From: DASUAS01 sp963841415
GTDB taxonomy: Bacteria > Actinomycetota > Acidimicrobiia > IMCC26256 > DASPTH01
NCBI GenBank assembly: GCA_963841415.1
Contig: CAWJCN010000001.1
Location: forward strand, 1,054,001 to 1,118,000
DNA: 64,000 bases
Direction: 5' to 3'
The notes under the pieces were generated by a model. That model was not told the DNA's origin. It searched no databases and saw only the letters and a program-made list of their open reading frames with translations. Positions 1 to 8,679 of this stretch are shown in pieces. Position 1 is the first letter of the stretch. The number at the start of each line of letters is the position of its first letter. Position numbers and translations under genes: made by a program.

Positions 1-541
1 GGAACGGTGACACCTCGGGGTCGGTCGTCGAGCACGCTCGCACCTTCATCCCGATGACGACGTCGTCGTTGGCGGCCAGCATCGCCGCCGTGGACTCCTC
101 GTCGAGGTTCCGTTCGTCGTTGGCGATCTCGAGCTTGTGACAGATGAAGTCCTTGGTCGCGAAGTAGATCTGGCACGGATCCATGAACGCGAGGATCCGG
201 GTGCGCACCTCGGGATCGTCGATCCACTTGCGGGCCAACCCGAACGTGGCGACGCCGCTCGTCCCGCCGTCGACCACCGTGGGCACGCCCTGGCTCACGC
301 CGACCCGGTCGGGATGGAGGCAGAAGTCGCCCAACCCTGGGTACACGTGCACGTGCAGGTCGATGAGTCCGGGCGTCACGAGCAGCCCGGCGCAGTCGAC
401 CACCGTCGCCCCGGCGCGGATCGCGTCGTCGACGGGCCCGATCGCGGTGATCGCGCCGTCGTCCACCAGCACGTCGGTCACCTGGTCGGTCGCGGTCGAC
501 GGGTCGACGACCCGTCCGCCCGACAGCACCACTCGGCTCAT
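1..541 (-). CDS. Dihydroorotase-like amidohydrolase (partial, runs off left edge)
   Basis: The first 180 codons of a metal-dependent amidohydrolase are present; the C-terminus lies outside the window. A small beta-sandwich start leads to the metal motif H63-V-H65 after a PGLIDLH context. A stretch around residues 163-168 reads IGMKVR, where K166 is the expected carbamylated bridging lysine of the dihydroorotase/deacetylase branch (EF_0837/Atu3266-like proteins). The ATG overlaps the stop of a short upstream ORF by 4 bases, so it is probably translated together with the Rieske gene upstream. It likely hydrolyses a cyclic amide, N-acyl amino acid or related C-N bond; the true substrate is unknown. 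Confidence 0.8.
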   Translation of the reverse strand, partial: MSRVVLSGGRVVDPSTATDQVTDVLVDDGAITAIGPVDDAIRAGATVVDCAGLLVTPGLIDLHVHVYPGLGDFCLHPDRVGVSQGVPTVVDGGTSGVATFGLARKWIDDPEVRTRILAFMDPCQIYFATKDFICHKLEIANDERNLDEESTAAMLAANDDVVIGMKVRACSTTDPEVSPF

Positions 542-654
542 GCTCTCCCGCTCTCGTCACCCGCTCGCGAGCTCGCTCGCTCCGGGCCGCACTGCTCCAC
601 GGTCGGCGAGCACTCGCTGCTCGGCGGGATACCCGCCTCCCGACGCTCGCTCAT
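538..654 (-). CDS. Short 38-codon linking ORF, or translated repeat
   Basis: This small ORF overlaps the stop of the upstream Rieske gene by 4 bases and the start of the downstream amidohydrolase by 4 bases, so it could couple their translation. Its first half is one copy of a short repeat that recurs near 5.4 and 9.85 kb. The peptide (starting MSERREAGIPPSSE) has no recognisable domain. It may be a repeat that happens to read through rather than a real protein. Confidence 0.25.
   Translation of the reverse strand: MSERREAGIPPSSECSPTVEQCGPERASSRAGDESGRA
613..650 (-). repeat. Short dispersed repeat, copy 1
   Basis: Read on the minus strand this stretch contains GCGAGCGTC, GAGGC, GGTATCCCGC and GCAGCGAG in that order. 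The same order of blocks occurs at 5395-5433, and a shortened version occurs at 9841-9873. The 21-base core at 613-633 matches the third copy at 18 of 21 positions. All three copies sit at gene junctions. Confidence 0.5.
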
Positions 655-1763
655 GACTCCACCATGTCCTTCTCCTCGTCCTGCTCCGCCACAGTCATCA
701 GCACTACGCCGATCGCCGCGCCCGGATCGGGCGCCGCCCCGGCGAGCGCGAGCTCGCGCAACCACCGTCGATACTCGATCGACACCCGGTCGGTGCGCAC
801 CGACACCTCGCTGGCGTCGAGCGGCAGCTCGGGCGGATCCTGGTTGCACACCACCGGCTCGTCCTCGCGCAGGACGATCTCCTGGAACGCCATGTGCGCA
901 TCGTCGTCGCCGTCGAGGTCGTCGTCGCGCGCGACGGTCCAGAACGTGCGACACGTGCGCGCGTCCACGGGCGATGCGGTCATCCAGAGCCAGCGCGACG
1001 CGCCGTTCGCGAGCCGGAACTCGATGTCGACCGTGAGCGGCATGGGCATGCGATACGCCGACCATCCGAACAACGCGACGTCGGCTGCGTCGATGCCGGG
1101 CGGCACGAACTCGAAGCGCAGCTCGCCCGTCTCGCGCCGCACCTCCGGGAGCGGCGGCACGGGCTCGTCCCGCCGGCCGAGCGTGCCGTCGTGCACCCAG
1201 GGGAAGTGCGCGATGTCCACGAAGTTCTCGACGCGCCGCGCCGCCGACGTCGGCCACGTGTAGGGCGCACCGGTGAGGACCTTGAACCCTCCCGCACTCC
1301 ACGACGGGTGCGCGGGCACGGTGGTCGGTGCCCCGGCGCGCAGGCGCACCCACACCAGGCCGTAGGCCAGCTCCACTTCGAACCGATCGAGGCGGGCGCG
1401 CTCGGGGATCGGTCCAGCTCCCTTCGGAGAGATGCCCTTCGACGAGATGCCGAGCGACGGGATGTCCGTGCAGCGACCCGACGCGTCGAAGCACCAGCCG
1501 TGGTTGGCGCAGCGCAGCATGCCGTCGTCGACCCAGCCCACCGAGAGACGGGTCGAACGGTGTGGGCAGCGGTCGGTCACGGCAACGACCGCGGGCGAAC
1601 CCGCCCCGCCGAGGTCCACGACCGCGAGCGGCGTGTCGAGCAGGCGCACCGCAAGTGGGTGCGGCGCGGCCGCCGCGAGCTCGTCGAGCGAGCACACGGG
1701 ATGCCAGCAGTGGCGCAGCGCGGAGTCGAGATCGGGCGTCACCGCACCCAGGTTCGGGCGCAT
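651..1763 (-). CDS. Rieske-type oxygenase, alpha subunit (A)
   Basis: This 370-residue protein is a Rieske non-heme iron oxygenase. The [2Fe-2S] ligands are C66-P-H68 and C85-A-N-H88. The mononuclear iron site is the N180-x2-D183-x2-H186-x4-H191 motif. Such enzymes hydroxylate or O/N-dealkylate their substrates using electrons from a separate reductase; no reductase or ferredoxin for it is seen nearby. It heads a leftward unit with the linking ORF and the dihydroorotase-like gene, and is divergent from a second Rieske gene. The substrate is unknown. A role in aromatic, sterol or N-methyl compound breakdown would fit the family. Confidence 0.88.
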   Translation of the reverse strand: MRPNLGAVTPDLDSALRHCWHPVCSLDELAAAAPHPLAVRLLDTPLAVVDLGGAGSPAVVAVTDRCPHRSTRLSVGWVDDGMLRCANHGWCFDASGRCTDIPSLGISSKGISPKGAGPIPERARLDRFEVELAYGLVWVRLRAGAPTTVPAHPSWSAGGFKVLTGAPYTWPTSAARRVENFVDIAHFPWVHDGTLGRRDEPVPPLPEVRRETGELRFEFVPPGIDAADVALFGWSAYRMPMPLTVDIEFRLANGASRWLWMTASPVDARTCRTFWTVARDDDLDGDDDAHMAFQEIVLREDEPVVCNQDPPELPLDASEVSVRTDRVSIEYRRWLRELALAGAAPDPGAAIGVVLMTVAEQDEEKDMVES

Positions 1764-1848
1764 TCAACATTTTGTCAATGTGCAACCCGTTGCGATCGTG
1801 TGAACTCGACGAACCGGAACGCCCGCTGGCGGGCGCGATTCGGTCAGG
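1764..1848. promoter_or_regulatory. Divergent promoter region between two Rieske genes
   Basis: The 85-base gap holds two dyads. At 1767-1781 the arms ACATT and AATGT flank 5 bases, immediately before the leftward start codon and overlapping a TTGACA-like sequence read on the minus strand. At 1821-1834 is GCCCGC-TG-GCGGGC. Either could be an operator for a shared regulator of the divergent genes; no regulator gene is adjacent. Confidence 0.4.
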
Positions 1849-2877
1849 ATGGACGCCGTGCTCGACAACACCTCGCCCGCGCTCACGCGCGGCTGGCACG
1901 CGGTCGCGCGCGCGGCCGAGATCGGTGACGATCCCACGCAGGTGTGGCTGCTCGGGGAGCCCTGGGCGATCGCGCGCGTCGACGGCGACCTCCGCACGTT
2001 TCGCGACCGCTGCCCCCACCGTGGCGCACCGCTGAGCGCGGGGCGAGTCGTCGGGAACGAGATCGAGTGTGGCTACCACGGCTGGCGGTTCGCACCTAAC
2101 GGTCGCGCCACCGCGGTTCCGTCACTCGGTCCCGACGTCCCGATCCCGACGCGCGCCTGCCTCACTTCGGCCTTCGCGGCGTGCGAGCGGTTCGGTCTCG
2201 TGTGGCTCGCGCCGGACGAGCCCGTGTGCGGCCTCCACGAATTCCCGGAGTGGGACGACCCCGCGTTCACGCGCGCCGAGACCGCGCCGCGCCGCACGCG
2301 GGTGAGCGCGCTGCAACTCGCCGACAACTTCCTCGACGCCGCGCACTTCCCCACCGTGCACGTGCGCACGTTCGGTACGCCCGAGGCAGCGTACGTGAGC
2401 CCGCACCACGTGACGCGCGATGGCTGGGAGATCCGCACCGTCTACGAGGCTCCGTATCGCAACCACGAGGATCCACTTGTCGCGACCGGCGACCACCCGC
2501 TCGTGCAACCGCACACCCTCACCAAGGTGGGGCGCCCGCCGGCCTCGGTCTACCTCACCCTCGACTTTCCTCTGACCGGCCGGCGGCTCGCCATCCTCTT
2601 CGTGTGCCAGCCCGAGACGCGCGACCGCACCCGCGTGTACAAGGTCATGGCCCACGACGGGATCGCGCCCGACGACATCGAGCGCATCACCGACCTGATC
2701 GCCTATGAAGACCTGGTGCTCGACGAGGATCTCGCCATCCTCGAACAAATGCCCGCGATGACGCTGGCCACCGACCCACGCGTCGAGCTGCACTCGACCG
2801 CCGACAAGCTGAGCGTCGCCTACCGGCGGCTGCTCGCCGACCTCGATCCCCCGACCGAGAGTGAGGGTCTCCGTTGA
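1849..2877 (+). CDS. Rieske-type oxygenase, alpha subunit (B)
   Basis: This is a 342-residue Rieske oxygenase with [2Fe-2S] ligands C55-P-H57 and C74-G-Y-H77 and the iron site N160-x2-D163-x2-H166-x4-H171. It is divergent from, and clearly not a recent duplicate of, the Rieske protein at 651-1763. Its stop overlaps the TTG start of an adenosine-deaminase-like gene by 4 bases, and an SDR follows 16 bases later, so the three are likely one operon. The short size suggests an alpha-only oxygenase of the O-demethylase/vanillate monooxygenase kind. The reductase must come from elsewhere. Confidence 0.88.
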   Translation: MDAVLDNTSPALTRGWHAVARAAEIGDDPTQVWLLGEPWAIARVDGDLRTFRDRCPHRGAPLSAGRVVGNEIECGYHGWRFAPNGRATAVPSLGPDVPIPTRACLTSAFAACERFGLVWLAPDEPVCGLHEFPEWDDPAFTRAETAPRRTRVSALQLADNFLDAAHFPTVHVRTFGTPEAAYVSPHHVTRDGWEIRTVYEAPYRNHEDPLVATGDHPLVQPHTLTKVGRPPASVYLTLDFPLTGRRLAILFVCQPETRDRTRVYKVMAHDGIAPDDIERITDLIAYEDLVLDEDLAILEQMPAMTLATDPRVELHSTADKLSVAYRRLLADLDPPTESEGLR

Positions 2878-3914
2878 ACTTCATGGCCTTCGTCCGTGAC
2901 CTCCCGAAGGTCGAGCTGCACTGCCACCTCGAGGGCGCGGCGCGACCGTCGACCATCGCCGACCTCGCCCGCGCCAACCGCGTCACGCTGCCCACCGACG
3001 ACCCCGCCGAGCTGTTCGAGTTCACCGACCTCGACTCGTTCCTCGCCATCTACGGCGTCATCTGCGCCAGCCTCGTGACCGCCGACGACTTCCGCCGCCT
3101 CACCTACGAGGCCCTCGAGGACGCGGTCGCGGCCAGCGTCCGCTACCGGGAGATGTTCTTCTCGCCCGGGTTCGTCATGGCGATGGGCGTGCCGGTCGAG
3201 ACGGTGTGGGACGGCATCCGGGCCGGGCTCGCCGACGCGCACGACGACCTCGACGTGAAGTGCCGCATGATCCTCGACGTCGACAAGCCGTCGGGCCCGG
3301 GACCGGCGGCCGAGCTGGTCGAGTTCGCAGCGAAGCAGGACCGCGACCTGCTGGTGGGCGTGGGTGGTGACTCGACCGAACGCGGCGTCGACCACCGTGC
3401 GTTTGCTCCCGTCTTCGCCCGCGCCGCCGAGCTCGGCCTGCACCGCACCTTCCATGCCGGTGAGGACGGTCCCGCCGACAACATCGCGGCCGCGGTCGAC
3501 GACCTCGGGTGCGAGCGGATCGACCACGGCTTCCGTCTGCTCGACGACCCCGCGCTCACCGCCCGCGTGGCCGACGCCCGCATCCCGCTCACGGTGTGCC
3601 CGATCAGCAACGTCGTGATCGCCAACGTCATCGACGACGTGGGCGACCACCCCTTCGCGCGCCAACGCGAGGCCGGCGTGTTGGTGACGGTGAACTCCGA
3701 CGACCCCGGCATGATGGGCACCACCGTCTGCGACGACTACGAGGCGGTGGCCGACCGCTTCGACTACGACGCCACCACCATCGAGGACATCGCGCTCGAC
3801 GCCATCGACGCGTGCTGGGCGCCCGCCGACGAACAGGCTGCCCTCCGTACCCGCTTCGTGGACGAGATGGTCGCGCTCCGGGAACGACACGGGTTGGCGC
3901 CGCGCTACGAGTGA
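2874..3914 (+). CDS. Adenosine/adenine deaminase-like enzyme
   Basis: The 346-residue protein has the metal and catalytic set of the adenosine deaminase superfamily: H16-C-H18 followed by LEG, H194-A-G-E197, D217-H218-G, CPISN at 242-246, and S275-D276-D277-P. It should hydrolytically remove an amino group from a purine-like or other heterocyclic substrate. The TTG start at 2874 has a GAGGG ribosome site about 7 bases upstream; the ATG at 2883 is the alternative. Coupling to a Rieske oxygenase upstream and an SDR downstream suggests a catabolic deaminase rather than salvage. The substrate cannot be read from the sequence. Confidence 0.82.
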   Translation: MNFMAFVRDLPKVELHCHLEGAARPSTIADLARANRVTLPTDDPAELFEFTDLDSFLAIYGVICASLVTADDFRRLTYEALEDAVAASVRYREMFFSPGFVMAMGVPVETVWDGIRAGLADAHDDLDVKCRMILDVDKPSGPGPAAELVEFAAKQDRDLLVGVGGDSTERGVDHRAFAPVFARAAELGLHRTFHAGEDGPADNIAAAVDDLGCERIDHGFRLLDDPALTARVADARIPLTVCPISNVVIANVIDDVGDHPFARQREAGVLVTVNSDDPGMMGTTVCDDYEAVADRFDYDATTIEDIALDAIDACWAPADEQAALRTRFVDEMVALRERHGLAPRYE

Positions 3915-3930
3915 CCGCAAAGATGCGACG

Positions 3931-4680
3931 ATGAGACTCGAGAAGAAGGTCGCACTCATCACCGGGTCGACCCGCGGCATCGGCCGCACGATGGCGGAGA
4001 TGTTCGCCGCCGAAGGGGCCAAGGTCGTGTTGAGCGGCCGTTCCGTCGACAAGGGCGAGAAGAACGTCGAACGCATCCGCGCCGCGGGCGGTGAGGCCAT
4101 GTTCCTCCCCATCGACGTCACCGACGAAGACAGCGTGCGCGACGGCGTCGCGGCCGCGGTCGACGCCTACGGGCCGATCACGACGCTCGTCAACAACGCG
4201 GCGCCGACCGCGCTCGTGAACGTCAGCTTCAAGCCGACCCACGAGCTGACCCTCGACGAGTGGGACGCCATCGTGCGCGGCAGCGTCACCAGCGTGTTCC
4301 TCATGACGAAGTACACGGTCCCGCACATGCTCGAAGCGGGCGGCGGTTCGATCGTCAACATCTCGTCCGGCGCGGCGGTGTTCGGCGTGCCCGGGCTCGG
4401 GCCCTACAGCGCGGGCAAGGGTGGATTGAACTCGCTCACGCGCGTGATCGCGGTGGAGTACGGCGCGCAGGGCGTGCGCTGCAACACCATCATCGTCGGC
4501 CGGGTCGTGTCGTACGCCGCCGACCGCGGTCCCGAGACCACCAAGGAGCTGCTGCGAGTCGGCAACCCGTACGACATCGGGTACGCCGCCATGTGGCTGG
4601 CCGCCGACGAGTCGGAGTGGATCACCGGCAGTGAGATCACTGCCGACGGCGGCGCGCGCTTCAACGCGACCGAGATCTGA
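3931..4680 (+). CDS. SDR family NAD(P)-dependent oxidoreductase
   Basis: This is a classical short-chain dehydrogenase of 249 residues. The cofactor loop TGSTRGIG is at 11-18, NNAA is near 88, the catalytic serine lies at about 145-146, and Y159-x3-K163 completes the triad. The C-terminal ITADGG is usual for FabG-like members. It probably oxidises or reduces a hydroxyl/keto group of an intermediate made by the upstream oxygenase and deaminase. It follows the deaminase by 16 bases on the same strand. Confidence 0.88.
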   Translation: MRLEKKVALITGSTRGIGRTMAEMFAAEGAKVVLSGRSVDKGEKNVERIRAAGGEAMFLPIDVTDEDSVRDGVAAAVDAYGPITTLVNNAAPTALVNVSFKPTHELTLDEWDAIVRGSVTSVFLMTKYTVPHMLEAGGGSIVNISSGAAVFGVPGLGPYSAGKGGLNSLTRVIAVEYGAQGVRCNTIIVGRVVSYAADRGPETTKELLRVGNPYDIGYAAMWLAADESEWITGSEITADGGARFNATEI

Positions 4681-4698
4681 CGGTGCGCGGCCGCGGCG

Positions 4699-5376
4699 CT
4701 ACCCGCTGAGCAGCCCGAGGCCCTTCGAGATCAGCACGACGCCGAACACGACGAACAGCACCGCCATGACCGCGCTGTTGTGCTCGGTCATCCACGCCTT
4801 CATGTCGTCGAGGCTGTGACGCGCCTTCTCGCCGCCGAAGAAGTCGTAGGCCACCGCGAACGCGATCGACAGGCTCGAGACCACGACGAAGACGGCCAGC
4901 GACACCACCGCATCACTGGTGGAGAGGTCGAGCTGGCCGAGACCGGCCGCGGCGCCCACCGCGAGGATGAGGTTCTTCGGGTTCACCACGCTCAGCAGCA
5001 CCGCGAGGCCGAACGCACGAGACGGAGCGATGGTGTCCACCGTCGCCATCCACTTCGGCAGCGCGGACGGCTCCCCTGGCTTCGGCCGCTTCGCCCAGTT
5101 CCGCCGGGCGAGGCCCAGCAGCACGACCCCCAAGACGATCTTGCCCCACGAGACCGAGTCGGAGCTGCCGGAGTCGGTCCCGACATCGCCGGCCTGGCTC
5201 AGCAAGTAGACGACCGTGGCGGCGACCGTGAGGCCGATGACCCATCCGGCCAGGAACGCGGGGCCGTTCACCCGCGCCCGGTCGGAGAAGAGGATGAGGA
5301 TGATGGCGATGATCGGGATCGGACTGATCGCAATGCCGATCGCGAACGGGAGGACCTCGCTGATTCCCTGACCCAT
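4699..5376 (-). CDS. GAP-family (SfLAP-like) integral membrane protein
   Basis: The 225-residue protein has about six hydrophobic helices. It has the N-terminal PFAIGIAISPIPIIA segment and the internal VVNPKN motif typical of GAP/Sap proteins, which are linked to glycolipid export in mycobacteria and distantly resemble LysE transporters. Here it is single-gene and convergent with the SDR. The exported compound is unknown. A short dispersed repeat lies just upstream of its start. Confidence 0.75.
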   Translation of the reverse strand: MGQGISEVLPFAIGIAISPIPIIAIILILFSDRARVNGPAFLAGWVIGLTVAATVVYLLSQAGDVGTDSGSSDSVSWGKIVLGVVLLGLARRNWAKRPKPGEPSALPKWMATVDTIAPSRAFGLAVLLSVVNPKNLILAVGAAAGLGQLDLSTSDAVVSLAVFVVVSSLSIAFAVAYDFFGGEKARHSLDDMKAWMTEHNSAVMAVLFVVFGVVLISKGLGLLSG

Positions 5377-5394
5377 GGGCGAGGAGCGTAGGAG

Positions 5395-5433
5395 GCGAGC
5401 GTCCGCGAGGCAGGTACCCCGCGTCGCAGCGAG
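5395..5433 (+). repeat. Short dispersed repeat, copy 2
   Basis: GCGAGCGTC, GAGGC, GGTACCCCGC and GCAGCGAG appear in order in the gap between the leftward GAP gene and the rightward aminotransferase. The blocks match the copy at 613-650 with a few substitutions. The rest of the gap (5377-5501) shows no other clear feature. Confidence 0.45.
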
Positions 5434-5501
5434 CCGACCCGGGAAGGCAGGCCATCGTGGTTCCTTGCCGCCGACCGCATACCTCGGTCATCCTTCCCCG
5501 T

Positions 5502-6875
5502 ATGACCGATGCCGACGAGCTGAGCGCGCTCGCCCATCGGCACCTCTGGATGCACTTCTCGCGCCTTGGTGGCTACGGCCCCGACTCGCCGGTCAACGTC
5601 ATCGCGCGCGGTGAGGGGTGCTCCCTCTGGGACACGCGCGGCCACCGCCTCGTCGACGGGCTGTCGGGCCTCTTCACCGTGCAGGTCGGCCACGGCCGAC
5701 CCGACCTCGCCGAATCCGCACGCAAGCAGGCCGAGACCCTCGAGTACTTCCCGCTCTGGACGTACGCCCACCCGCCCGCCATCGAGCTCGCCGCTCGCCT
5801 GGCCGCGCTCGCCCCCGGCGACCTCGACCGGGTCTTCTTCACGAGCGGCGGGTCCGAGGCGGTCGAGTCGGCCTGGAAGCTGGCCCGCCAGTACTTCCGC
5901 GCCGTCGGCCAGGGACAGCGCCACAAGGTGATCGCCCGCGACACCGCCTACCACGGCACGACCCTCGGCGCGCTCGCCATCACCGGTGTCCCGGGTCTCC
6001 GCACGCCGTTCGAGCCGCTGACGCCGGGCGCCAGCCACGTCGCCAACACCAACCGCCGTCGGCATGCCCTCGCCGACGACGAGAAGGGGTTCATGCTCGC
6101 CCTCACCGACGAGATCGAGGAGCGCATCCTCTCCGAGGGGCCCGACACCGTGGCCGCGGTGTTCCTCGAACCGGTGCAGAACGCAGGCGGGTGTCTCGTC
6201 CCGCCCGACGGCTACTTCGCGCGCGTGCGCGAGATCTGCGACCGCTACGGCGTGCTCCTCGTCTCCGACGAGGTCATCTGCGCGTTCGGGCGTCTCGGTA
6301 CGATGTTCGGTTGCGAACGGTACGACTACGTGCCCGACATCGTCACCTGCGCCAAGGGCCTCACCAGCGGATACGCGCCGCTCGGTGCGGTGATCTGCCG
6401 CGAATTCCTCGCCGAACCGTTCCTCCAGGAGAAGGCGTCGTTCGCGCACGGCATCACGTTCGGTGGTCACCCGGTGAGCTGCGCGGTCGCGCTCGCCAAC
6501 CTCGACGTGTTCGACGCAGAACGCGTCCTCGACAACGTGCTCGATCACGAAGCTGGCTTCCGCGCCCGGCTCGAGCAGCTGCGTGACCTCCCCATCGTGG
6601 GCGACGTCCGCGGCGCCGGGTACTTCCAGGCGCTCGAGATGGTGCCCGACCAGTCGTCCGACGCCCGCTTCACCGCCGAGCAGCGCGAGGAACTGCTCCG
6701 CGGGTTCCTCCTGCCCCGTTTCTACGAGTCGGGTCTCATCGCGCGGGCCGACGACCGAGGTGACCCAGTGGTGCAGCTGGCCCCGCCCCTCGTCGCGGGC
6801 GACGCCGAGCTCGACGAGATCACCGACATCCTGCGCACCGTCCTCACCGGGGCGTCGACGCGCTTCTGTGCGTGA
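5502..6875 (+). CDS. Class III PLP-dependent aminotransferase
   Basis: The protein has the omega-transaminase pattern: GLSGLFTVQVGHGRP near the start, FTSGGSEAVE for phosphate binding, D in VSDEVICAFGR, and the Schiff-base lysine in TCAKGLTSGY. Such enzymes move an amino group between an amine or beta/omega-amino acid and a 2-oxoacid. The ATG at 5502 (457 residues) starts at the family N-terminus; an in-frame ATG at 5457 adds 15 poor-looking residues. No clear ribosome site is seen, so leaderless translation is possible. Two SnoaL-like genes and an SDR follow on the same strand. Confidence 0.87.
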   Translation: MTDADELSALAHRHLWMHFSRLGGYGPDSPVNVIARGEGCSLWDTRGHRLVDGLSGLFTVQVGHGRPDLAESARKQAETLEYFPLWTYAHPPAIELAARLAALAPGDLDRVFFTSGGSEAVESAWKLARQYFRAVGQGQRHKVIARDTAYHGTTLGALAITGVPGLRTPFEPLTPGASHVANTNRRRHALADDEKGFMLALTDEIEERILSEGPDTVAAVFLEPVQNAGGCLVPPDGYFARVREICDRYGVLLVSDEVICAFGRLGTMFGCERYDYVPDIVTCAKGLTSGYAPLGAVICREFLAEPFLQEKASFAHGITFGGHPVSCAVALANLDVFDAERVLDNVLDHEAGFRARLEQLRDLPIVGDVRGAGYFQALEMVPDQSSDARFTAEQREELLRGFLLPRFYESGLIARADDRGDPVVQLAPPLVAGDAELDEITDILRTVLTGASTRFCA

Positions 6876-6894
6876 ACGTGGGAGCATCGACGCA

Positions 6895-7305
6895 ATGAAC
6901 GAGCAGGAGCAGGCCAACCTCGACCTCGTCCTCGAGTACATGGACAAGTTCGCCACCTTCGATCCCGACCAGTACGACCGCTACCTCGCCGAGGAGCCCA
7001 CCTACATGGCGGGCATGAACATCCGGAAGGGTCGTGACGCGTTCCACGCCAACACCGATGCCGGGCGCCTGCTCTACCCGCGGCCCGAGGAGGCGACCCG
7101 CGAGATGCTCGCCACCACCGCGACCGGCGACTGGGTGTCGATCCTGCTCATCCGGCGTGCACCCACCAACAAGGTCGAGGACTACGAGAACCTGTACGCG
7201 ATGTTCTACGAGGTGCGCGACCGTCTGATCCACACGCAGGTCGAGATGCTCGACTTCCGAGTGTCCGCTGAGAAGTTCGACCTGTCGGTGCTGGACCGGT
7301 CGTGA
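6895..7305 (+). CDS. SnoaL/NTF2-like protein (1)
   Basis: This 136-residue protein begins MNEQEQANLDLVLEYMDKFA and has the alpha+beta layout of NTF2/SnoaL-like polyketide-cyclase-fold proteins, with a helical start and a GRDAFHANT segment. It starts 19 bases after the aminotransferase and overlaps the next gene by 4 bases. These folds may be enzymes or ligand binders; no catalytic residues can be assigned. Position suggests a step in the same pathway as the aminotransferase. Confidence 0.65.
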   Translation: MNEQEQANLDLVLEYMDKFATFDPDQYDRYLAEEPTYMAGMNIRKGRDAFHANTDAGRLLYPRPEEATREMLATTATGDWVSILLIRRAPTNKVEDYENLYAMFYEVRDRLIHTQVEMLDFRVSAEKFDLSVLDRS

Positions 7306-7718
7306 GCTCACCGCTCGAGTGGCTGGTCGACCGGGAGGTGCTGCGGCAGTTCCCGCAGCGCTATGCGCGCGCGGTCGACGGGCGCGATCACGCCGCGCTC
7401 GCCGCGCTCTTCGACCCCGACGGCGATGTCGACGGCACGTTCGGAGAGCAATCGGTCACCGACTACCTCGAGACGATGCGGACCCGTCCCGACACCGGTG
7501 GCACGAGCATGCACCTGCTGGCCGATCCGATCATCGACCTCGAACCTGGTGCCGACGGCGCGCGCATGGACACCTATGCGGTCGTCCACCAGATCCCGGC
7601 GCCCGACAGCGACGGAGAACACCGCACGCTGGGCATGCGCTACATCGACGACCTGGTGCGCCGCGACGGCGGGTGGCGCATCCACCACCGGGTCGCCCGG
7701 ATGCTCTGGATGCGTTGA
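7302..7718 (+). CDS. SnoaL/NTF2-like protein (2)
   Basis: The GTG start overlaps the previous stop by 4 bases. The 138-residue product has the NTF2-like pattern: VDGRDHAALAALFDPDGDVDG near the start, a central MHLLADPIIDL strand, and a C-terminal GGWRIHHRVARMLW. This is the SnoaL_4 type often found beside ring dioxygenases and steroid-degrading enzymes. The function is unassigned. It is translationally coupled to the preceding SnoaL-like gene. Confidence 0.7.
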   Translation: MSSPLEWLVDREVLRQFPQRYARAVDGRDHAALAALFDPDGDVDGTFGEQSVTDYLETMRTRPDTGGTSMHLLADPIIDLEPGADGARMDTYAVVHQIPAPDSDGEHRTLGMRYIDDLVRRDGGWRIHHRVARMLWMR

Positions 7719-7780
7719 GTCTGGCCTCCTCGTCGCCGCGGCCGGTACGTTGCTGAGGTCGCCGACGAGGGGGAGATGCA

Positions 7781-8668
7781 GTGTCTGACGACGCCACGTC
7801 GAAGAGCGCCCGAGTCGCGTTCGTCACCGGAGCGAGCCGCGGGATCGGCAAGGCCATCGCAGTGCACCTCGCACGGGCGGGCTACGACGTCGCGCTCGCC
7901 GCGCGCACGGTGCACGAGGGCGAGGCGCGCGAGCACTCGTCGACGGTGAAGCAATCCGACACGACACCGCTGCCGGGCTCGCTCGACAGCACCGCCTCGC
8001 TGGTGGAAGCCGAGGGGCGCCAGGCGATGCCGGTGTTCCTCGACATCACCGACCGCACCACGCTCGGCTCGTCGGTCACCACGGTCATGGAGCGGTGGGG
8101 TCGCATCGACGTCCTGGTCAACAACGCGCGCTACATCGGTCCCGGCCACATGGACCGGCTGCTGGAGACGCCGGTCGACCTCCTCGACCAGCACCTCGAG
8201 GGCAACGTGATGGCGCCGATCATCCTCACCAAGCTCGTGCTCCCGCAGATGATCGAGCGCGGCAACGGCGTCATCATGACCATCACCTCCGGCGCCGGAC
8301 GGGGCGACCCGCCCGCGGCCGCCGGCGAAGGCGGATGGGGCCTCGGCTACGGCATGTCGAAGGGCGCGGTGCACCGACTCGTCGGCATCGTGAAGCTCGA
8401 GCACGAGCGCGACGGCATCCTCGCCTACAACCTCCACCCCGGGTTCGTCACCACCGAGCGCATGATCCAGGACATGGGCGCCTTCGGGTTCGATGCCGAC
8501 GCGGGCGCGCCGGCCGACGTCATCGGCGCGGCCGCGGCATGGCTGTGCACCGCACCCGAGGCTCGCGACCTGAACGGTCAGTGGATCGAAGGCCAGGAGC
8601 TCACCGCCGAACTGGGCCTGCTCCCGGGGTGGGACTCGCCGTCGCCAGTGGCCGTCCCCGAGAGCTGA
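7781..8668 (+). CDS. SDR family oxidoreductase with internal insertion
   Basis: This 295-residue short-chain dehydrogenase has TGASRGIG at 16-23, NNAR near 115, a catalytic serine near 170, and Y190-x3-K194. Residues about 45-73 form an insertion, rich in Ser/Thr, after the second strand; classical SDRs lack it. The gene begins with GTG 62 bases after the SnoaL gene. It probably acts on a hydroxyacyl-CoA or keto intermediate of the local pathway, but the substrate is not evident. Confidence 0.85.
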   Translation: MSDDATSKSARVAFVTGASRGIGKAIAVHLARAGYDVALAARTVHEGEAREHSSTVKQSDTTPLPGSLDSTASLVEAEGRQAMPVFLDITDRTTLGSSVTTVMERWGRIDVLVNNARYIGPGHMDRLLETPVDLLDQHLEGNVMAPIILTKLVLPQMIERGNGVIMTITSGAGRGDPPAAAGEGGWGLGYGMSKGAVHRLVGIVKLEHERDGILAYNLHPGFVTTERMIQDMGAFGFDADAGAPADVIGAAAAWLCTAPEARDLNGQWIEGQELTAELGLLPGWDSPSPVAVPES

Positions 8669-8679
8669 AAGTCAAGAGG

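Noticed and set aside
137..1036. Long + strand ORF over the first kilobase
   Set aside because: It is antisense to the partial amidohydrolase and Rieske genes, which carry clear metal motifs; the + product has no family features.
2820..4121. 433-codon minus ORF across the deaminase and SDR
   Set aside because: It is a mirror of high-G+C codon use; the plus strand has complete catalytic motifs for both enzymes.
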